Of a DNA stretch of 64,000 nucleotides, positions 26,107 to 35,297 are shown piece by piece. The first letter of the stretch is position 1. Each line of letters opens with the position of its first letter. Origin of the DNA: ZC4RG30 sp963777735 (GTDB lineage: Bacteria; Pseudomonadota; Gammaproteobacteria; Steroidobacterales; Steroidobacteraceae); NCBI GenBank assembly GCA_963777735.1, contig CAVZRQ010000008.1, forward strand, positions 1,550,001 to 1,614,000, in the 5' to 3' direction. The notes beneath the pieces were generated by a model. That model was not told the origin of the DNA. It did no database searches and saw only the letters and a list, made by a program, of their open reading frames with translations. The translations under genes and the position numbers were made by a program.

Positions 26107-27483
26107 ATGTTCCGATTCGCAGCAGTCGCGCTGGTCCTGACGCTGTCCGCATGCGCCAGCTTCCGCCCGTTGCCCGCGCCACCGGCGGCGGATGAAGTTC
26201 CCGAACTGGAAACGCTGTCGGTCATCGGGCCAAGGGGCCTGCTCGACAGCACCGCGCGGGAGCGCATCACGCAGCGACTCGCCCGCTTTGGCGATGACAA
26301 TCTGCTGGAGCGGCACCTCGCCACCATGCAGGCCGTCAGCGATACGCCGCTGATCACCGGGAACAGCGTCGAGCTGCTGGTCGACGGCCCGCGTGCTTAT
26401 GCCGCGATGTTCGCCGCCATCTCCGGGGCGAAGCAGCACGTCAACATCGAGATGTACATCTTCGATGAAGCCCATCAGGGCGAACAATCACTCACGGATC
26501 TGCTGGTCGAGAGGGCGACCCAGGGCGTAGCCATTCATGTGCTGTACGACGCGGTGGGATCCAGTGCCACGCCCTCTGCGATCTTCGACAAACTGAAGTC
26601 CGCCGGTGTGCAGCTCTGTGCTTTCAATCCGCTGGATCCGACTGCCAACCGCACTGGAGACTTCACCCAGCGTGACCATCGCAAGATCGTCGTTGTGGAT
26701 GGGCAGCGGGCCTTCACCGGTGGCATCAACTTCAGCGCCACTTACAGCAGCAGCTCGCGCCTGCGCCGCCCGCGAGTGATCAGTGCAAAGAAAGATGGCT
26801 GGCGTGATACGCAGATCCAGATCGAGGGGCCTGCGGCGATCGAGATGCAGCGCCTGTTCCTGCAGAGCTGGGTCAAACAGAAATGCCCGGACATGGCACC
26901 GCTCGAATACCTGCCCGCACCGCTTGCGGCTGGCAGCACGCTGCTGCGGATCAACGCGAGCTCCGTCGACGAGCATCGCAACGGCACCTATATCGCTGCG
27001 CTGTCGGCGGTGACCTTCGCCGTGAAGTCGATCGATCTCACCATGGCGTATTTCTCGCCGGACAGCCAGCTCGAAGATGCGTTGCGGGATGCAGCGAAAC
27101 GCGGCGTGAAGGTGCGTTTGCTGCTGCCGGGCCTGAGTGATTTCGGCGGCATCGTCCAGGCTGGCCGCGCGCACTACGGCCGAATGCTCAAGGCGGGCAT
27201 CGAGATCCACGAGGAGCGGCGCTCCCTGCTGCACGCCAAGACGCTGGAGATTGACGGCATCTGGAGCACCGTGGGATCGGCCAACTGGGACTGGCTCAGC
27301 TTCGCGCGGAACGACGAGATCAATGTGGTCGTGATCGATCAGGGATTCGCGGGCAAGATGCGCGCATTGTTCGAAGACGACCTGACGCATGCCACGCCGA
27401 TCCGGGCCGAGGAGTGGAAGAAACGGCCGTTCAAGCAGAAGCTGCGCGAGCGCTTCTGGGTGATCTGGGAGCGCATGCTCTGA
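26107..27483 (+). CDS. Phospholipase D-family lipoprotein (cardiolipin synthase-like)
   Basis: 458 residues. Lipoprotein signal MFRFAAVALVLTLSAC with lipobox LSAC. Two PLD domains: the first HKD-type motif is HRKIVVVDGQRAFTGGINF, the second HAKTLEIDGIWSTVGSANWDWLS. Such proteins make cardiolipin from phosphatidylglycerol or hydrolyse phosphodiesters; the ClsA/ClsB/ClsC-like order and the C-terminal basic tail favour a cardiolipin synthase. A lipid anchor is unusual for ClsA (two helices), closer to ClsC or periplasmic PLD-like proteins. Start taken at 26107; the upstream frame overlaps the divergent DUF4159 gene. Confidence 0.88.
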   Translation: MFRFAAVALVLTLSACASFRPLPAPPAADEVPELETLSVIGPRGLLDSTARERITQRLARFGDDNLLERHLATMQAVSDTPLITGNSVELLVDGPRAYAAMFAAISGAKQHVNIEMYIFDEAHQGEQSLTDLLVERATQGVAIHVLYDAVGSSATPSAIFDKLKSAGVQLCAFNPLDPTANRTGDFTQRDHRKIVVVDGQRAFTGGINFSATYSSSSRLRRPRVISAKKDGWRDTQIQIEGPAAIEMQRLFLQSWVKQKCPDMAPLEYLPAPLAAGSTLLRINASSVDEHRNGTYIAALSAVTFAVKSIDLTMAYFSPDSQLEDALRDAAKRGVKVRLLLPGLSDFGGIVQAGRAHYGRMLKAGIEIHEERRSLLHAKTLEIDGIWSTVGSANWDWLSFARNDEINVVVIDQGFAGKMRALFEDDLTHATPIRAEEWKKRPFKQKLRERFWVIWERML

Positions 27484-27494
27484 AGCCTGCCCTC

Positions 27495-27520
27495 CAGCTC
27501 CTCAGGCGAGGAGCTGTTTC
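27495..27520 (+). terminator. Terminator after the PLD-family gene
   Basis: CAGCTCCTC, loop AGGC, GAGGAGCTG, then TTTC. Nine-base perfect stem 12 bases after the stop codon. Confidence 0.7.
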
Positions 27521-27552
27521 ACGGCCTTGGCCTGCCCGGGATGGTGGCCAGT

Positions 27553-28662
27553 TCAGAAATGAATGACTGAGCGGATCGACTTGCCCTCATGCATCAGATC
27601 GAAAGCCTCGTTGATGCCCTCGAGTCCCATTGTGTGGGTGACGAATGGCGCGAGTTCGATCTCGCCGCTCATCGACTCCTCGACCATGCCCGGCAGCTGG
27701 CTGCGCCCCTTCACACCACCGAAGGCCGTGCCCTTCCAGGTGCGACCGGTGACCAGCTGGAACGGACGGGTGGAGATCTCCTGCCCCGCGCCCGCCACGC
27801 CGATGATGATCGACTGGCCCCAGCCGCGGTGGGCGCACTCCAGAGCCGCGCGCATCACCTGCACATTGCCGATGCACTCGAAGGAGTGATCCACGCCCCA
27901 GGTGGTCATCTCGACGATGACCTGCTGGATGGGCTTGTCGTGATCCTTCGGGTTGATGCAGTCGGTCGCGCCCATGGCCTTCGCCATCGGGAACTTGGAG
28001 GGATTGGTGTCGATGGCGAAGATGCGGCCGGCTTTCGCCTTGCGCGCACCCTGGATCACGGCGAGGCCGATACCGCCAAGGCCGAACACGGCGACGCTGT
28101 CGCCCGGCTGCACCTTCGCGGTGTTCTTCACCGCGCCGAGACCGGTGGTGACGCCGCAGCCCAGCAGGCACACATGCTCGTGGTTCGCTTTCGGATTGAT
28201 CTTCGCGAGCGAGACTTCGGCAACCACGGTGTACTCACTGAAGGTCGAGCAGCCCATGTAGTGATAGAGCGGCTCGCCCTTGTAGGAGAAGCGACGCGTG
28301 CCGTCCGGCATCACGCCCTTGCCCTGCGTGGCGCGCACGGAAACGCAGAGATTCGTCTTCCCGGACTTGCAGAACAGGCAGGTGCCGCACTCGGCTGTAT
28401 AGAGAGGAATGACGTGATCGCCTGGCTTGACGCTGGTTACGCCAGCGCCCACCTCGACAACAGTGCCCGCGCCTTCATGACCGAGCACGGCCGGGAAGAG
28501 ACCTTCCGGATCGTCCCCGGACAGCGTGAAGGCATCGGTATGGCAGACGCCCGTGTGACTGATCTTCACCAGCACTTCGCCCGCGCGAGGCGGCTCGACG
28601 TCGATTTCCACGATCTGAAGTGGTTGGCCCGCTGCGAAGGCCACGGCTGCACGTGATTTCAT
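27553..28662 (-). CDS. frmA: S-(hydroxymethyl)glutathione dehydrogenase (class III alcohol dehydrogenase)
   Basis: Oxidises the glutathione adduct of formaldehyde with NAD+ and can reduce S-nitrosoglutathione. 369 residues. Catalytic zinc ligands are the Cys in TGVCHTDAF, the His in LGHEGAG and the Cys in LLGCGVTTGLG; the four structural-zinc cysteines are in AECGTCLFCKSGKTNLC. The nucleotide fold carries VFGLGGIGLAVIQGA. Class III features include the GLxYMGCSTFSEYT region. AAAGGAAA precedes the ATG by a few bases. No FrmR or S-formylglutathione hydrolase neighbour is seen. Confidence 0.96.
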   Translation of the reverse strand: MKSRAAVAFAAGQPLQIVEIDVEPPRAGEVLVKISHTGVCHTDAFTLSGDDPEGLFPAVLGHEGAGTVVEVGAGVTSVKPGDHVIPLYTAECGTCLFCKSGKTNLCVSVRATQGKGVMPDGTRRFSYKGEPLYHYMGCSTFSEYTVVAEVSLAKINPKANHEHVCLLGCGVTTGLGAVKNTAKVQPGDSVAVFGLGGIGLAVIQGARKAKAGRIFAIDTNPSKFPMAKAMGATDCINPKDHDKPIQQVIVEMTTWGVDHSFECIGNVQVMRAALECAHRGWGQSIIIGVAGAGQEISTRPFQLVTGRTWKGTAFGGVKGRSQLPGMVEESMSGEIELAPFVTHTMGLEGINEAFDLMHEGKSIRSVIHF

Positions 28663-28766
28663 TGTTTCCTTTCCCCGGGGAGTTTTCCCTCCCTCTCAAA
28701 CATCTTGACCAACAAGTCTATCGAGACGTCGCCGCGCATGGGAGACGAATCGGCTTCTTCTGGAAG

Positions 28767-28842
28767 TGGTGCCCGGGGTCGGAATCGAACCAACGACACG
28801 CGGATTTTCAATCCGCTGCTCTACCAACTGAGCTACCCGGGC
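28767..28842 (-). tRNA. tRNA-Phe (GAA)
   Basis: 76 bases including encoded CCA. Acceptor arms GCCCGGG/CCCGGGC pair perfectly, the D-arm reads GCTCAGTTGGTAGAGC, the anticodon arm CGGATTGAAAATCCG gives anticodon GAA, and the T-arm contains GGTTCGATTCC. No other tRNA adjacent. Confidence 0.97.
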
Positions 28843-28909
28843 CTGGGGAGCATGAGGGCGCGTATTAGACCGGTGGGGGCTTCGGGGCGTCAAGGCCGCA
28901 GGGCCAGAA

Positions 28910-29182
28910 TCAGGCTCCAGGGGCCTGAAAATCGGCGGGTTTTTCCGAACCGCTGCCAAACAGGTACTTCTCCATCTCCTCCACCAGGAATTTGCGGGCC
29001 TTGGGGTCCACGGGGGTGAGGCGGTATTCGTTCAGCAGCATGGTCTGGTGGCGCACCCAGCCGGCCCAGGCTTCTTTCGAGATCTGCTCGAAAATGCGCT
29101 GGCCGAGGGCGCCAGGATAGGGAGCGCGATCGAGGCCGGGGGCCTCGCGCTTGAGCAGAACACAGTGCACGGTGCGGGTCAT
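28910..29182 (-). CDS. yggX: Fe(2+)-trafficking / oxidative damage protection protein
   Basis: 90 residues, full family length. Starts MTRTVHCVLLKREAPGL with the single conserved Cys, then the helices WAGWVRHQTMLLNEYRL and KARKFLVEEMEKYLFG. YggX protects iron-sulfur clusters and lowers oxidative DNA damage. Its ATG overlaps the stop of mutY by four bases (29179-29182), the classic MutY-YggX arrangement of gammaproteobacteria. Confidence 0.96.
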   Translation of the reverse strand: MTRTVHCVLLKREAPGLDRAPYPGALGQRIFEQISKEAWAGWVRHQTMLLNEYRLTPVDPKARKFLVEEMEKYLFGSGSEKPADFQAPGA

Positions 29183-30240
29183 GGTGGTGGAATCCTGAGC
29201 AGCTGGGCGATGGGTGCAGGCAGGCCAATGCTGGCGGGAAGGGCGGCGTTATACCACAGGGTACCGGGCGCTTCGGCCACCTGCGGCGCTCCGGCGAAGC
29301 GCGCCCACAATGGGTGGATCAGCAGATCGAAATGCGTGAAGACATGCCGCAGCGGTTCGCTGACCACGAGCGATTCCAGGCAGCCGGGCGGCGGCTGCCA
29401 GTGACTGTTCGGCAGCGGTCCGCGATTCGAATTCGGGGGGCGACCACAACCCACCCCAGACGCCCTGCTCCGGCCGGCGCACGAGGCGCACCGCGCCATC
29501 ACTGCGCCGGGCAAACAGCATCCACAGTTCCTTCTGCTTTCCGCTTCAGCGGCTTCTTCGGCGCCGGGGTATTCATGCTCGGCTGCCGGCGGCATGCGCG
29601 GCGCAACGGCCTGAAAACGGGCACTCCTGGCAACGCGGATTGCGCCGCGTGCACAACGTGGCGCCCAGATCCATGATGGCCTGCGTGTACTGCGCGACCT
29701 GCTTCTCGGGAGTGAGCAGTGCAGCGAGCCGCCACAGTTCATTCTCGAAATCGCGCGCACCCGTGCGGCCGGGCACGGCGAACAGTCGCGAGAGCACGCG
29801 CCGCACATTGCCATCCATGATGGGATGCGGCTGGTCCTGCGACAGCGCCAGGATCGCGCCGGCGGTGGAGCGACCCACGCCGGTGAGTGCCGCCACGCTG
29901 TCGAAATCGGCGGGAAACTCGCCACCATGCTGGTCGCGGATCTGCTGCGCGGCGCGCTGCAGATTGCGGGCGCGCGCGTAGTAGCCGAGCCCCGACCACA
30001 GGTGCAGCACCTCGTCGATCGGGCGCATTGGCGAGCTGCAGCACATCGGGGAACCGCGGCCATGAAGCGTTCGAAATAGGGAATCACCGCAGCCACCTGG
30101 GTCTGCTGCAGCATCACCTCCGACACCCACACGCGATAGGCGGTGCGGTCCTGCTGCCAGGGCAGATCGTGCCGGCCAGAGCGTTCGTGCCACGCCAGCA
30201 GCGCCGGTGCTATTCCGGAGGGCGCGGACTCATTCGACAT
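29179..30240 (-). pseudogene. mutY: A/G-specific adenine glycosylase MutY, several frameshifts (likely sequence errors)
   Basis: MutY removes adenine mispaired with 8-oxoguanine. The family sequence is present but spread over three frames. MSNESAP to RFMAAVP is in the frame ending at 29179. EVLHLWSGLGYYARAR, GVGRSTAGAILALSQ, DGNVRRVLSRL and the iron-sulfur cysteines (TLCTRRNPRCQECPFSGRC) lie in the frame covering 29573-30193. MLFARRSDGAVRL to GLWSPPEF is in the 29249-29521 frame. The final HVFTHFDLLIHPLWARF returns to the first frame. At least four indels within about 700 bases, including CCCC where CCC restores the frame near 30052. The total length is divisible by three. All catalytic pieces remain, so I favour sequencing error. 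Confidence 0.85.
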
Positions 30241-31418
30241 CGATGGTCACTGCCCTGGCTGCGGCGCCGGCGACGCTGGCCTGCTGGATGCGCAGCACTC
30301 CCCTGGCATCCAGCGCCCTGAGTTTGGCCAGCGGCAGTTCGAAGGGCTCGCTCTGTACGTCGTCCGGTTCCAGATAGCGATCCAGGTTCACCTGGTCGGC
30401 GGTGAGATCAAAGCGCAGCGACAGTGGTTCGAGCGTCGGCAGCGACAACCTGCCGGCGACATTGGTGTCATCCAGTGTGATGGACAGCGGGTCGAGCGTC
30501 GCCGAGCCTTTCGCAAATTCCAAAGTGGTGCTGAACCGCAGTGTTCCCAGCGCGGCGGGATCGGCCATCGGCGGCGGTGTGATCCCGGCGGTGGCCAGCA
30601 GCGTCCGCAACGATGGCGCCTGCAGTGCGAGTGTTGCCGTCACTTCAGGCTCAGAGCCGAGCTGCGCCGTCGCGCTCCCGCCGAGCGTGGCATCGGCCCA
30701 GCGCAGCTGGAAGGCCGGCATCTGCAACTGCTGCGGCGTCCACTGCAGCAGCCCGGCCTGCAGGGAAAATGCCACGCCGGCGGCGGGCAGCTTTCCGCCA
30801 GCAAGCCGCCCGGACAGATCCATCCCGCGGAATGTCCGGTCTGCTGCTGCGAGATCTGCGGGCAGTTGCGCGGTGAATTGCAGTTCACTCACGCGCCAGT
30901 CTGCGCCGGAGGCAGCATCCTGATAGCGGACGCGGCCGTCGCGCAGTTCCGCGGCTGCAATGCGCACGCTGACGGATTGCGAACCTGCATCGCCCGTGGC
31001 TTCTGCCAGCTGCAACGCCCAGTTGACCTCGACCCTTCGCATCGCGCTGCAGCTGCAGCTCCAGGCCCTCGATCTCGACGCGGTCGATCACCACGCGTTT
31101 GTCGAGCAGCGGTCGCGCGGCCACGCCCAGGCGGATGCCGGACCAGCGGGCCAGCGGCTCGGGACCGAACCCCGCGGCATTGGCAATTTCGCCGCCTTCA
31201 CTGGCGATGAAGATCTGCCGACCCAGACGCCAGCGCAGCGCACCGGTGAGACGCACCGGCCGACCGATGGCAGCCGTCGCACGGGCTTCGATCTGCGCGC
31301 GGTAATCATCCGGATCGATGAACCACCACAAGGTGGCAAAGGCGAGCAGCGCCAGCAGCAGCAGCGTTGCCACGCCCAGCAATGACCAGAAAATCAGCCG
31401 GCTGCGGTGCCGTGCCAT
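30230..31418 (-). CDS. Short AsmA-like inner-membrane protein, one frameshift
   Basis: AsmA-family proteins span the envelope and are thought to help lipid transport or outer-membrane assembly. N-terminus MARHRSRLIFWSLLGVATLLLLALLAF is a membrane anchor, then the AsmA signature WWFIDPDDYRAQIEARATAAIGRPV and LTGALRWRLGRQIFI. An indel near 31040 moves the frame after LQLQRDAKG; the second frame continues RVEVNWALQLAEATGDAG to LRALDARGVLRIQQ. Total about 395 residues, so it lacks the C-terminal third of typical AsmA (600 or more), and its stop overlaps the mutY start by three bases. It overlaps the response-regulator gene by 25 bases. Confidence 0.75.
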
Positions 31419-32053
31419 TTGATCGCGTACTGCACCAGCTGCGAGTTGGTCTCGAGCGCCAGCTTGCGCTTGATGGTCAGGCGATGGGTCTCGACGGTCT
31501 TGACCGAGAGAGAGAGGTTGTCGGCGATCTCGCGCGTGCCAAGACCATGGCCGATGAGGCTGATCACCTGCAGCTCGCGCGCCGAGAGGCGGGACTTCTG
31601 CTCGCCATCTTCATCCTTGCGGCGCGCCAGGCTGCTCTGCAGCGCATCGCTGATGAAGCGCTCGCCGCGCAGCACGGTGCGCAATGCCGTGATCAGCTGC
31701 TCGGTGGCCGCCTGTTTCATGATGTAGCCGGAGGCGCCCTGCGCCAGCAGCCGCTCGGCGTAGATCGCTTCATCGTGCATGGAGAGAACCAGGATGCGGA
31801 TGTCCGGAAAATGCGCGCGCGCATCGCGCACGACATTGAATCCATCGCCGACTTCGAGTGACAGATCGACGACCAGCGCATCGGGCTTGAGCTCGCGGAT
31901 CATCCGGCGGGCTTCCTGTTCGGTTTGCGCCTCGCCGCAGACCGTGAGATCCGGCTCGGCATTGACCATGAGCTTGATGCCCTGGCGAACGACGGGGTGA
32001 TCGTCGACGATCATCACGCGGCGCACTTCTGTTTGCACTGGCGATCCGGTCAT
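31394..32053 (-). CDS. NarL/LuxR-type response regulator
   Basis: 219 residues from MTGSPVQTEVRR (ATG 32051-32053, overlapping the kinase stop as ATGA). Receiver: DDHPVVRQG, phospho-acceptor Asp in ALVVDLSLEVGDG, conserved Lys in GYIMKQAATEQL. C-terminal HTH: LSARELQVISLIGHGLGTREIADNLSLSVKTVETH, the LuxR/NarL DNA-binding helix pair. Cytoplasmic transcription factor, presumably phosphorylated by the kinase encoded just before it. Targets unknown; the neighbouring RND efflux operon on the same strand upstream is a candidate only by proximity. Confidence 0.93.
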   Translation of the reverse strand: MTGSPVQTEVRRVMIVDDHPVVRQGIKLMVNAEPDLTVCGEAQTEQEARRMIRELKPDALVVDLSLEVGDGFNVVRDARAHFPDIRILVLSMHDEAIYAERLLAQGASGYIMKQAATEQLITALRTVLRGERFISDALQSSLARRKDEDGEQKSRLSARELQVISLIGHGLGTREIADNLSLSVKTVETHRLTIKRKLALETNSQLVQYAIKWHGTAAG

Positions 32054-33849
32054 GCCACTTCCCTGCTTGCATTGAGCGGACACCGGCACCGCAATGCGGT
32101 GCCGGAACCTGGTCTGGACTCCAACGAAAGATACCCGCCCACCAGCTGGGCACGGAACCGCATGATACGCAGGCCCATGCCTCCATGTGCAAACTGCAGC
32201 GGATCGAAGCCCTTGCCATCGTCGATGACCATCAGTTCCACATCCGGGCCTTCCACCTTGAAGCGCAACTGGATGTTTTCCGCATCGGCATGACGGGCGG
32301 CATTGAGCACACCCTCCTGCGCGATGCGATAGAGGTTGGTGGCCGCGTTCTCGTCGAGCCGCAGCTCCATGGGCAGTTCCAGCTCCAGCTGCACCCGGAT
32401 GCGGTACCGCTCGTGCACCTGGTTCACCAGCTCTTCGAAGCCTTCCATCAGCCCCTCGCGCGAGGGCCGCACGGGCGAAAGGCCACGCGCCAGCGAACGG
32501 GTGCTGCGGATTGCCGCATTCACCAGCGTGACCACCTCTTCCACTTCATCGCGCAGCGCGGTGGCGCCGGAATGACCGGCCCGCTGACCCAGGCCCTGCA
32601 GCATCATGGCAATACCCGCGAGCTGCTGCCCCAGGCCATCGTGCAGATCGCCGCCGATGCGCTGCTGCACCCGCGTGGCCACCTGCATGAGCTCGCGCTC
32701 CAGCTGCTTGCGCTCGGCAATGTCGGTGAACACGGCCACCACGCAACGGCGGCTGCCCAGCATCAATGATGAAAAATATCCCTGCAGGGGACACATGCTG
32801 TTGTCGCGACGCCTGCCCTCCAGATCGATGATCGAGGTGCGGTCGTTCTCGGTGCCTTCAAAAACCGCTTGCAGAAGGCCATCGAAGCTCGACTTGCTGC
32901 GAAAGCTGAGATCGTGAGCCGCCCTGCCCTGCAGCTCGCCGCGCGCATAGCCGAACATCTTTTCGAGCGCGGGGTTGGCGAACAGGATGGTGCCGTCTCG
33001 CGACGCCAGCAACACACCCTCGCTCATGCGTTCGATGATGGCCGCCTGCATCTGCAGCTGCTCGCGCTGCGCTTCGGCATCGGTGACGTCCTCGATCACG
33101 CCGAAGGCGCGGATGGGCGCGCCATCGTGCCCCAGCATGTATGTGCCACGCTGGCGCACATGGCGCCAGCGGCCGTCCAGGTGGCGCACGCGATAGGACA
33201 TCTCGAAATTGCTGGCCGTGCGGCGGCTGGCGTTCACGCGCTCGACCACCCGCGCCTGATCATCCGGATGGATGATGGACAGCCAGCCGCCATAGCCGTC
33301 TTCGGCTTCGAGCGTCTCGTGCCCCAGCATGCGCCGGACGCCATGCCGTTCGGATCTGTTGGTACGCAGGTCCAGGTCATAGACCACGCCATGCAGCGCG
33401 GACAGCGACATGCGGAAGCGCTCCTCGCGCACCCGCAGGCGATCAAAATCGGCTGTGCGCGCCGTGACATCGATGACGTAGCCGAGGATGCGGCCGCCGC
33501 TCTGGCCATCTGCCTGCGACTCCCACCGTGCGCGGGCGAGCACCGTGATGTAGTCCCCCCTTTCGTGCCGCAGCCGGTAGATCTCTTCATACGTGGGGAC
33601 ATGCCCCTGCAGGAAGTCGAAGTAGGCCATGTCATGGCGGGACTGGTCTTCGGGGTGAACACGGTTGCGCCAGAATTCGTCCTGCGCCCTGCCCGCCGCG
33701 GGTTCGACGCCCACCAGCTGGTAGAACCCGTCCGAGCAGATGATGTGACCATCATCGATGGTCTCTTCCCAGACGCCGACGCCCGCGAGGTTCAGCGCGC
33801 TTTGTATTCCGACTTCAACGAGACTGAGCGAGCTGACCTGCGATTCCAT
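32050..33849 (-). CDS. PAS-domain sensor histidine kinase, HisKA_3 type
   Basis: 599 residues without membrane helices. Three PAS domains: about 10-125 (GVGVWEETIDDGHIICSDGFYQLVG), 145-265 and 275-390 (GVLLASRDGTILFANPALEKMFG), each with PAC-like ends. HisKA_3 follows with phospho-acceptor His in RIGGDLHDGLGQQLAGI, and the HATPase has NLYRIAQEGVLNAARHA, DDGKGFD and GGMGLRIMRFR. Cytoplasmic ligand or redox sensing is likely through the PAS domains. It starts at the ATG 33847-33849; the TTG two codons upstream is less likely. Translationally coupled to the response regulator. Confidence 0.93.
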   Translation of the reverse strand: MESQVSSLSLVEVGIQSALNLAGVGVWEETIDDGHIICSDGFYQLVGVEPAAGRAQDEFWRNRVHPEDQSRHDMAYFDFLQGHVPTYEEIYRLRHERGDYITVLARARWESQADGQSGGRILGYVIDVTARTADFDRLRVREERFRMSLSALHGVVYDLDLRTNRSERHGVRRMLGHETLEAEDGYGGWLSIIHPDDQARVVERVNASRRTASNFEMSYRVRHLDGRWRHVRQRGTYMLGHDGAPIRAFGVIEDVTDAEAQREQLQMQAAIIERMSEGVLLASRDGTILFANPALEKMFGYARGELQGRAAHDLSFRSKSSFDGLLQAVFEGTENDRTSIIDLEGRRRDNSMCPLQGYFSSLMLGSRRCVVAVFTDIAERKQLERELMQVATRVQQRIGGDLHDGLGQQLAGIAMMLQGLGQRAGHSGATALRDEVEEVVTLVNAAIRSTRSLARGLSPVRPSREGLMEGFEELVNQVHERYRIRVQLELELPMELRLDENAATNLYRIAQEGVLNAARHADAENIQLRFKVEGPDVELMVIDDGKGFDPLQFAHGGMGLRIMRFRAQLVGGYLSLESRPGSGTALRCRCPLNASREVA

Positions 33850-33863
33850 CCCCAAAGGATAAC

Positions 33864-35297
33864 CTAAGGCGCGGGTGGTGCCGCCACGCTGGCACCCAGC
33901 GATTTGTAGAGCCCGACCAGCGCCGTCGCTGCGGCGGTCTGGCTCTGTGCCAGCCGTTCCTCGGCCTCCAGCGCCGTGCGGTAGGCATCGAGCGCCGTGA
34001 GGAAATCGGCGATGCCACCTTCGAAGCGCTGGGCAGCGAGGTCTGCGGCCAGCACGCTGGCCTGGGCGGCAGCAGCAAGATGGGCCAGCCGCCTGCGCTC
34101 GCGACTGTAATCGGAGAGCGCGTTCTCGACATCCTCGAGCGCCAGCAGCACAGTCTGCTCGTAGTCGGCATAGGCTTCTTCGTGCCGCGCGCCCGCAGCC
34201 TTGATCTGCTGACGCACCCTGCCGATGTCGAGGAACGCCCAGCTCAGCGACGGGCCAAAGCGCCGATAGTCATTGCCGTGCTCGTCCAGCTGGTTGAAAT
34301 CCAGCGCCGTCAGGCCGATGGACCCATTGAGCGTGATGGCCGGAAAGAGATCGGCGATGGCAACACCGATGCGTGCACTGGTGGCGGCGAGGCGCCGCTC
34401 TGCCATGCGCATGTCGGGCCGGCGACGCAGCAGCGAGGCCGGGTCGTCCAGAGTGAGGGTGGCAGGCAAGGCCGGCATGGGCGCCACGGTTCCGAGGCGT
34501 TCAGCCAGCTGCCCCGGTCGGCGACCGACCAGCACCTCGATGCGGTGCCGGGCCCGGGCAACGGCGGCTTCAAGTGGTGGCACCGTCGACAATGTGGTCT
34601 CGATCTGCGCTTCCGCCCTGGCGGTGTCGAGCGCCGTGCCACGCCCCGCCTCCAGTCGGGCCCGCACCAGGTCCAGCGCACTGCGCTGGTTGCCGGCATT
34701 GCGCTCTGCGACGATCAGCTGCTGCTGCGCGCCGCGCAATTCGAAATAGTTGCGCGCCACCTCTGCCACCACCGACATGCGCACGTCATCGCGCGCGGCT
34801 ACAGCGGCGCCGAAATCTGCACGGGCGGCCTGGTTGCCACGCCGCACCCGACCCCACAGGTCCAGCTCCCAGCTGGCATCGAAGCTCGCGTCGTAGAGGT
34901 CGTAGTTGCGCTGCACCGGAAAGCCGCCTGGTGTGCCGCCCAGACTCTGCCGCCGCGAGGTAGCGCTGGCCTGCGCCGTCGGGGCCGGCACGAAATCCCA
35001 GTTCTGCTCGCGCCGTTCGGCACGTGCCTGGCGCAGCCTGGCTTCCGCCGCAGCGATGCTGTGATTCGACGCCTGCGCCTCGGTCACCAGTTCGTCGAGC
35101 AGGGGATCGTTGAAGACCTTCCACCACTCCTGCACCGGTGCGCCGGCCGTAGTCTCGATGAGTGACTGGCCCGCGAAGGCCGCATCGGTTTCAGGGGTGG
35201 GCGTCTTGTAGTCCGGGCCGACGGCGCAGCCGGCCAGTATCGCGGCAACCGCCAGGGCAGCCGCAGAACGGATCAAGCGGGGTCCTGCATCAGACAT
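33864..35297 (-). CDS. RND efflux outer membrane factor (TolC/OprM family lipoprotein)
   Basis: 477 residues. Lipoprotein signal RLIRSAAALAVAAILAGCAVGPDY with lipobox LAGC and the NodT-family start GPDYKTP. Two OEP repeats give the beta-barrel/alpha-barrel trimer: WWKVFNDPLLDELV, WELDLWGRVRRGNQAARADF, RRPDMRMAERRLAATSARIGVA and the DIGRVRQQIKAAGARHEEAY region. It forms the exit duct for the pump encoded upstream. The ATG 35295-35297 overlaps the pump gene's end by eight bases; the TTG at 35303 is less likely. Confidence 0.95.
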   Translation of the reverse strand: MSDAGPRLIRSAAALAVAAILAGCAVGPDYKTPTPETDAAFAGQSLIETTAGAPVQEWWKVFNDPLLDELVTEAQASNHSIAAAEARLRQARAERREQNWDFVPAPTAQASATSRRQSLGGTPGGFPVQRNYDLYDASFDASWELDLWGRVRRGNQAARADFGAAVAARDDVRMSVVAEVARNYFELRGAQQQLIVAERNAGNQRSALDLVRARLEAGRGTALDTARAEAQIETTLSTVPPLEAAVARARHRIEVLVGRRPGQLAERLGTVAPMPALPATLTLDDPASLLRRRPDMRMAERRLAATSARIGVAIADLFPAITLNGSIGLTALDFNQLDEHGNDYRRFGPSLSWAFLDIGRVRQQIKAAGARHEEAYADYEQTVLLALEDVENALSDYSRERRRLAHLAAAAQASVLAADLAAQRFEGGIADFLTALDAYRTALEAEERLAQSQTAAATALVGLYKSLGASVAAPPAP

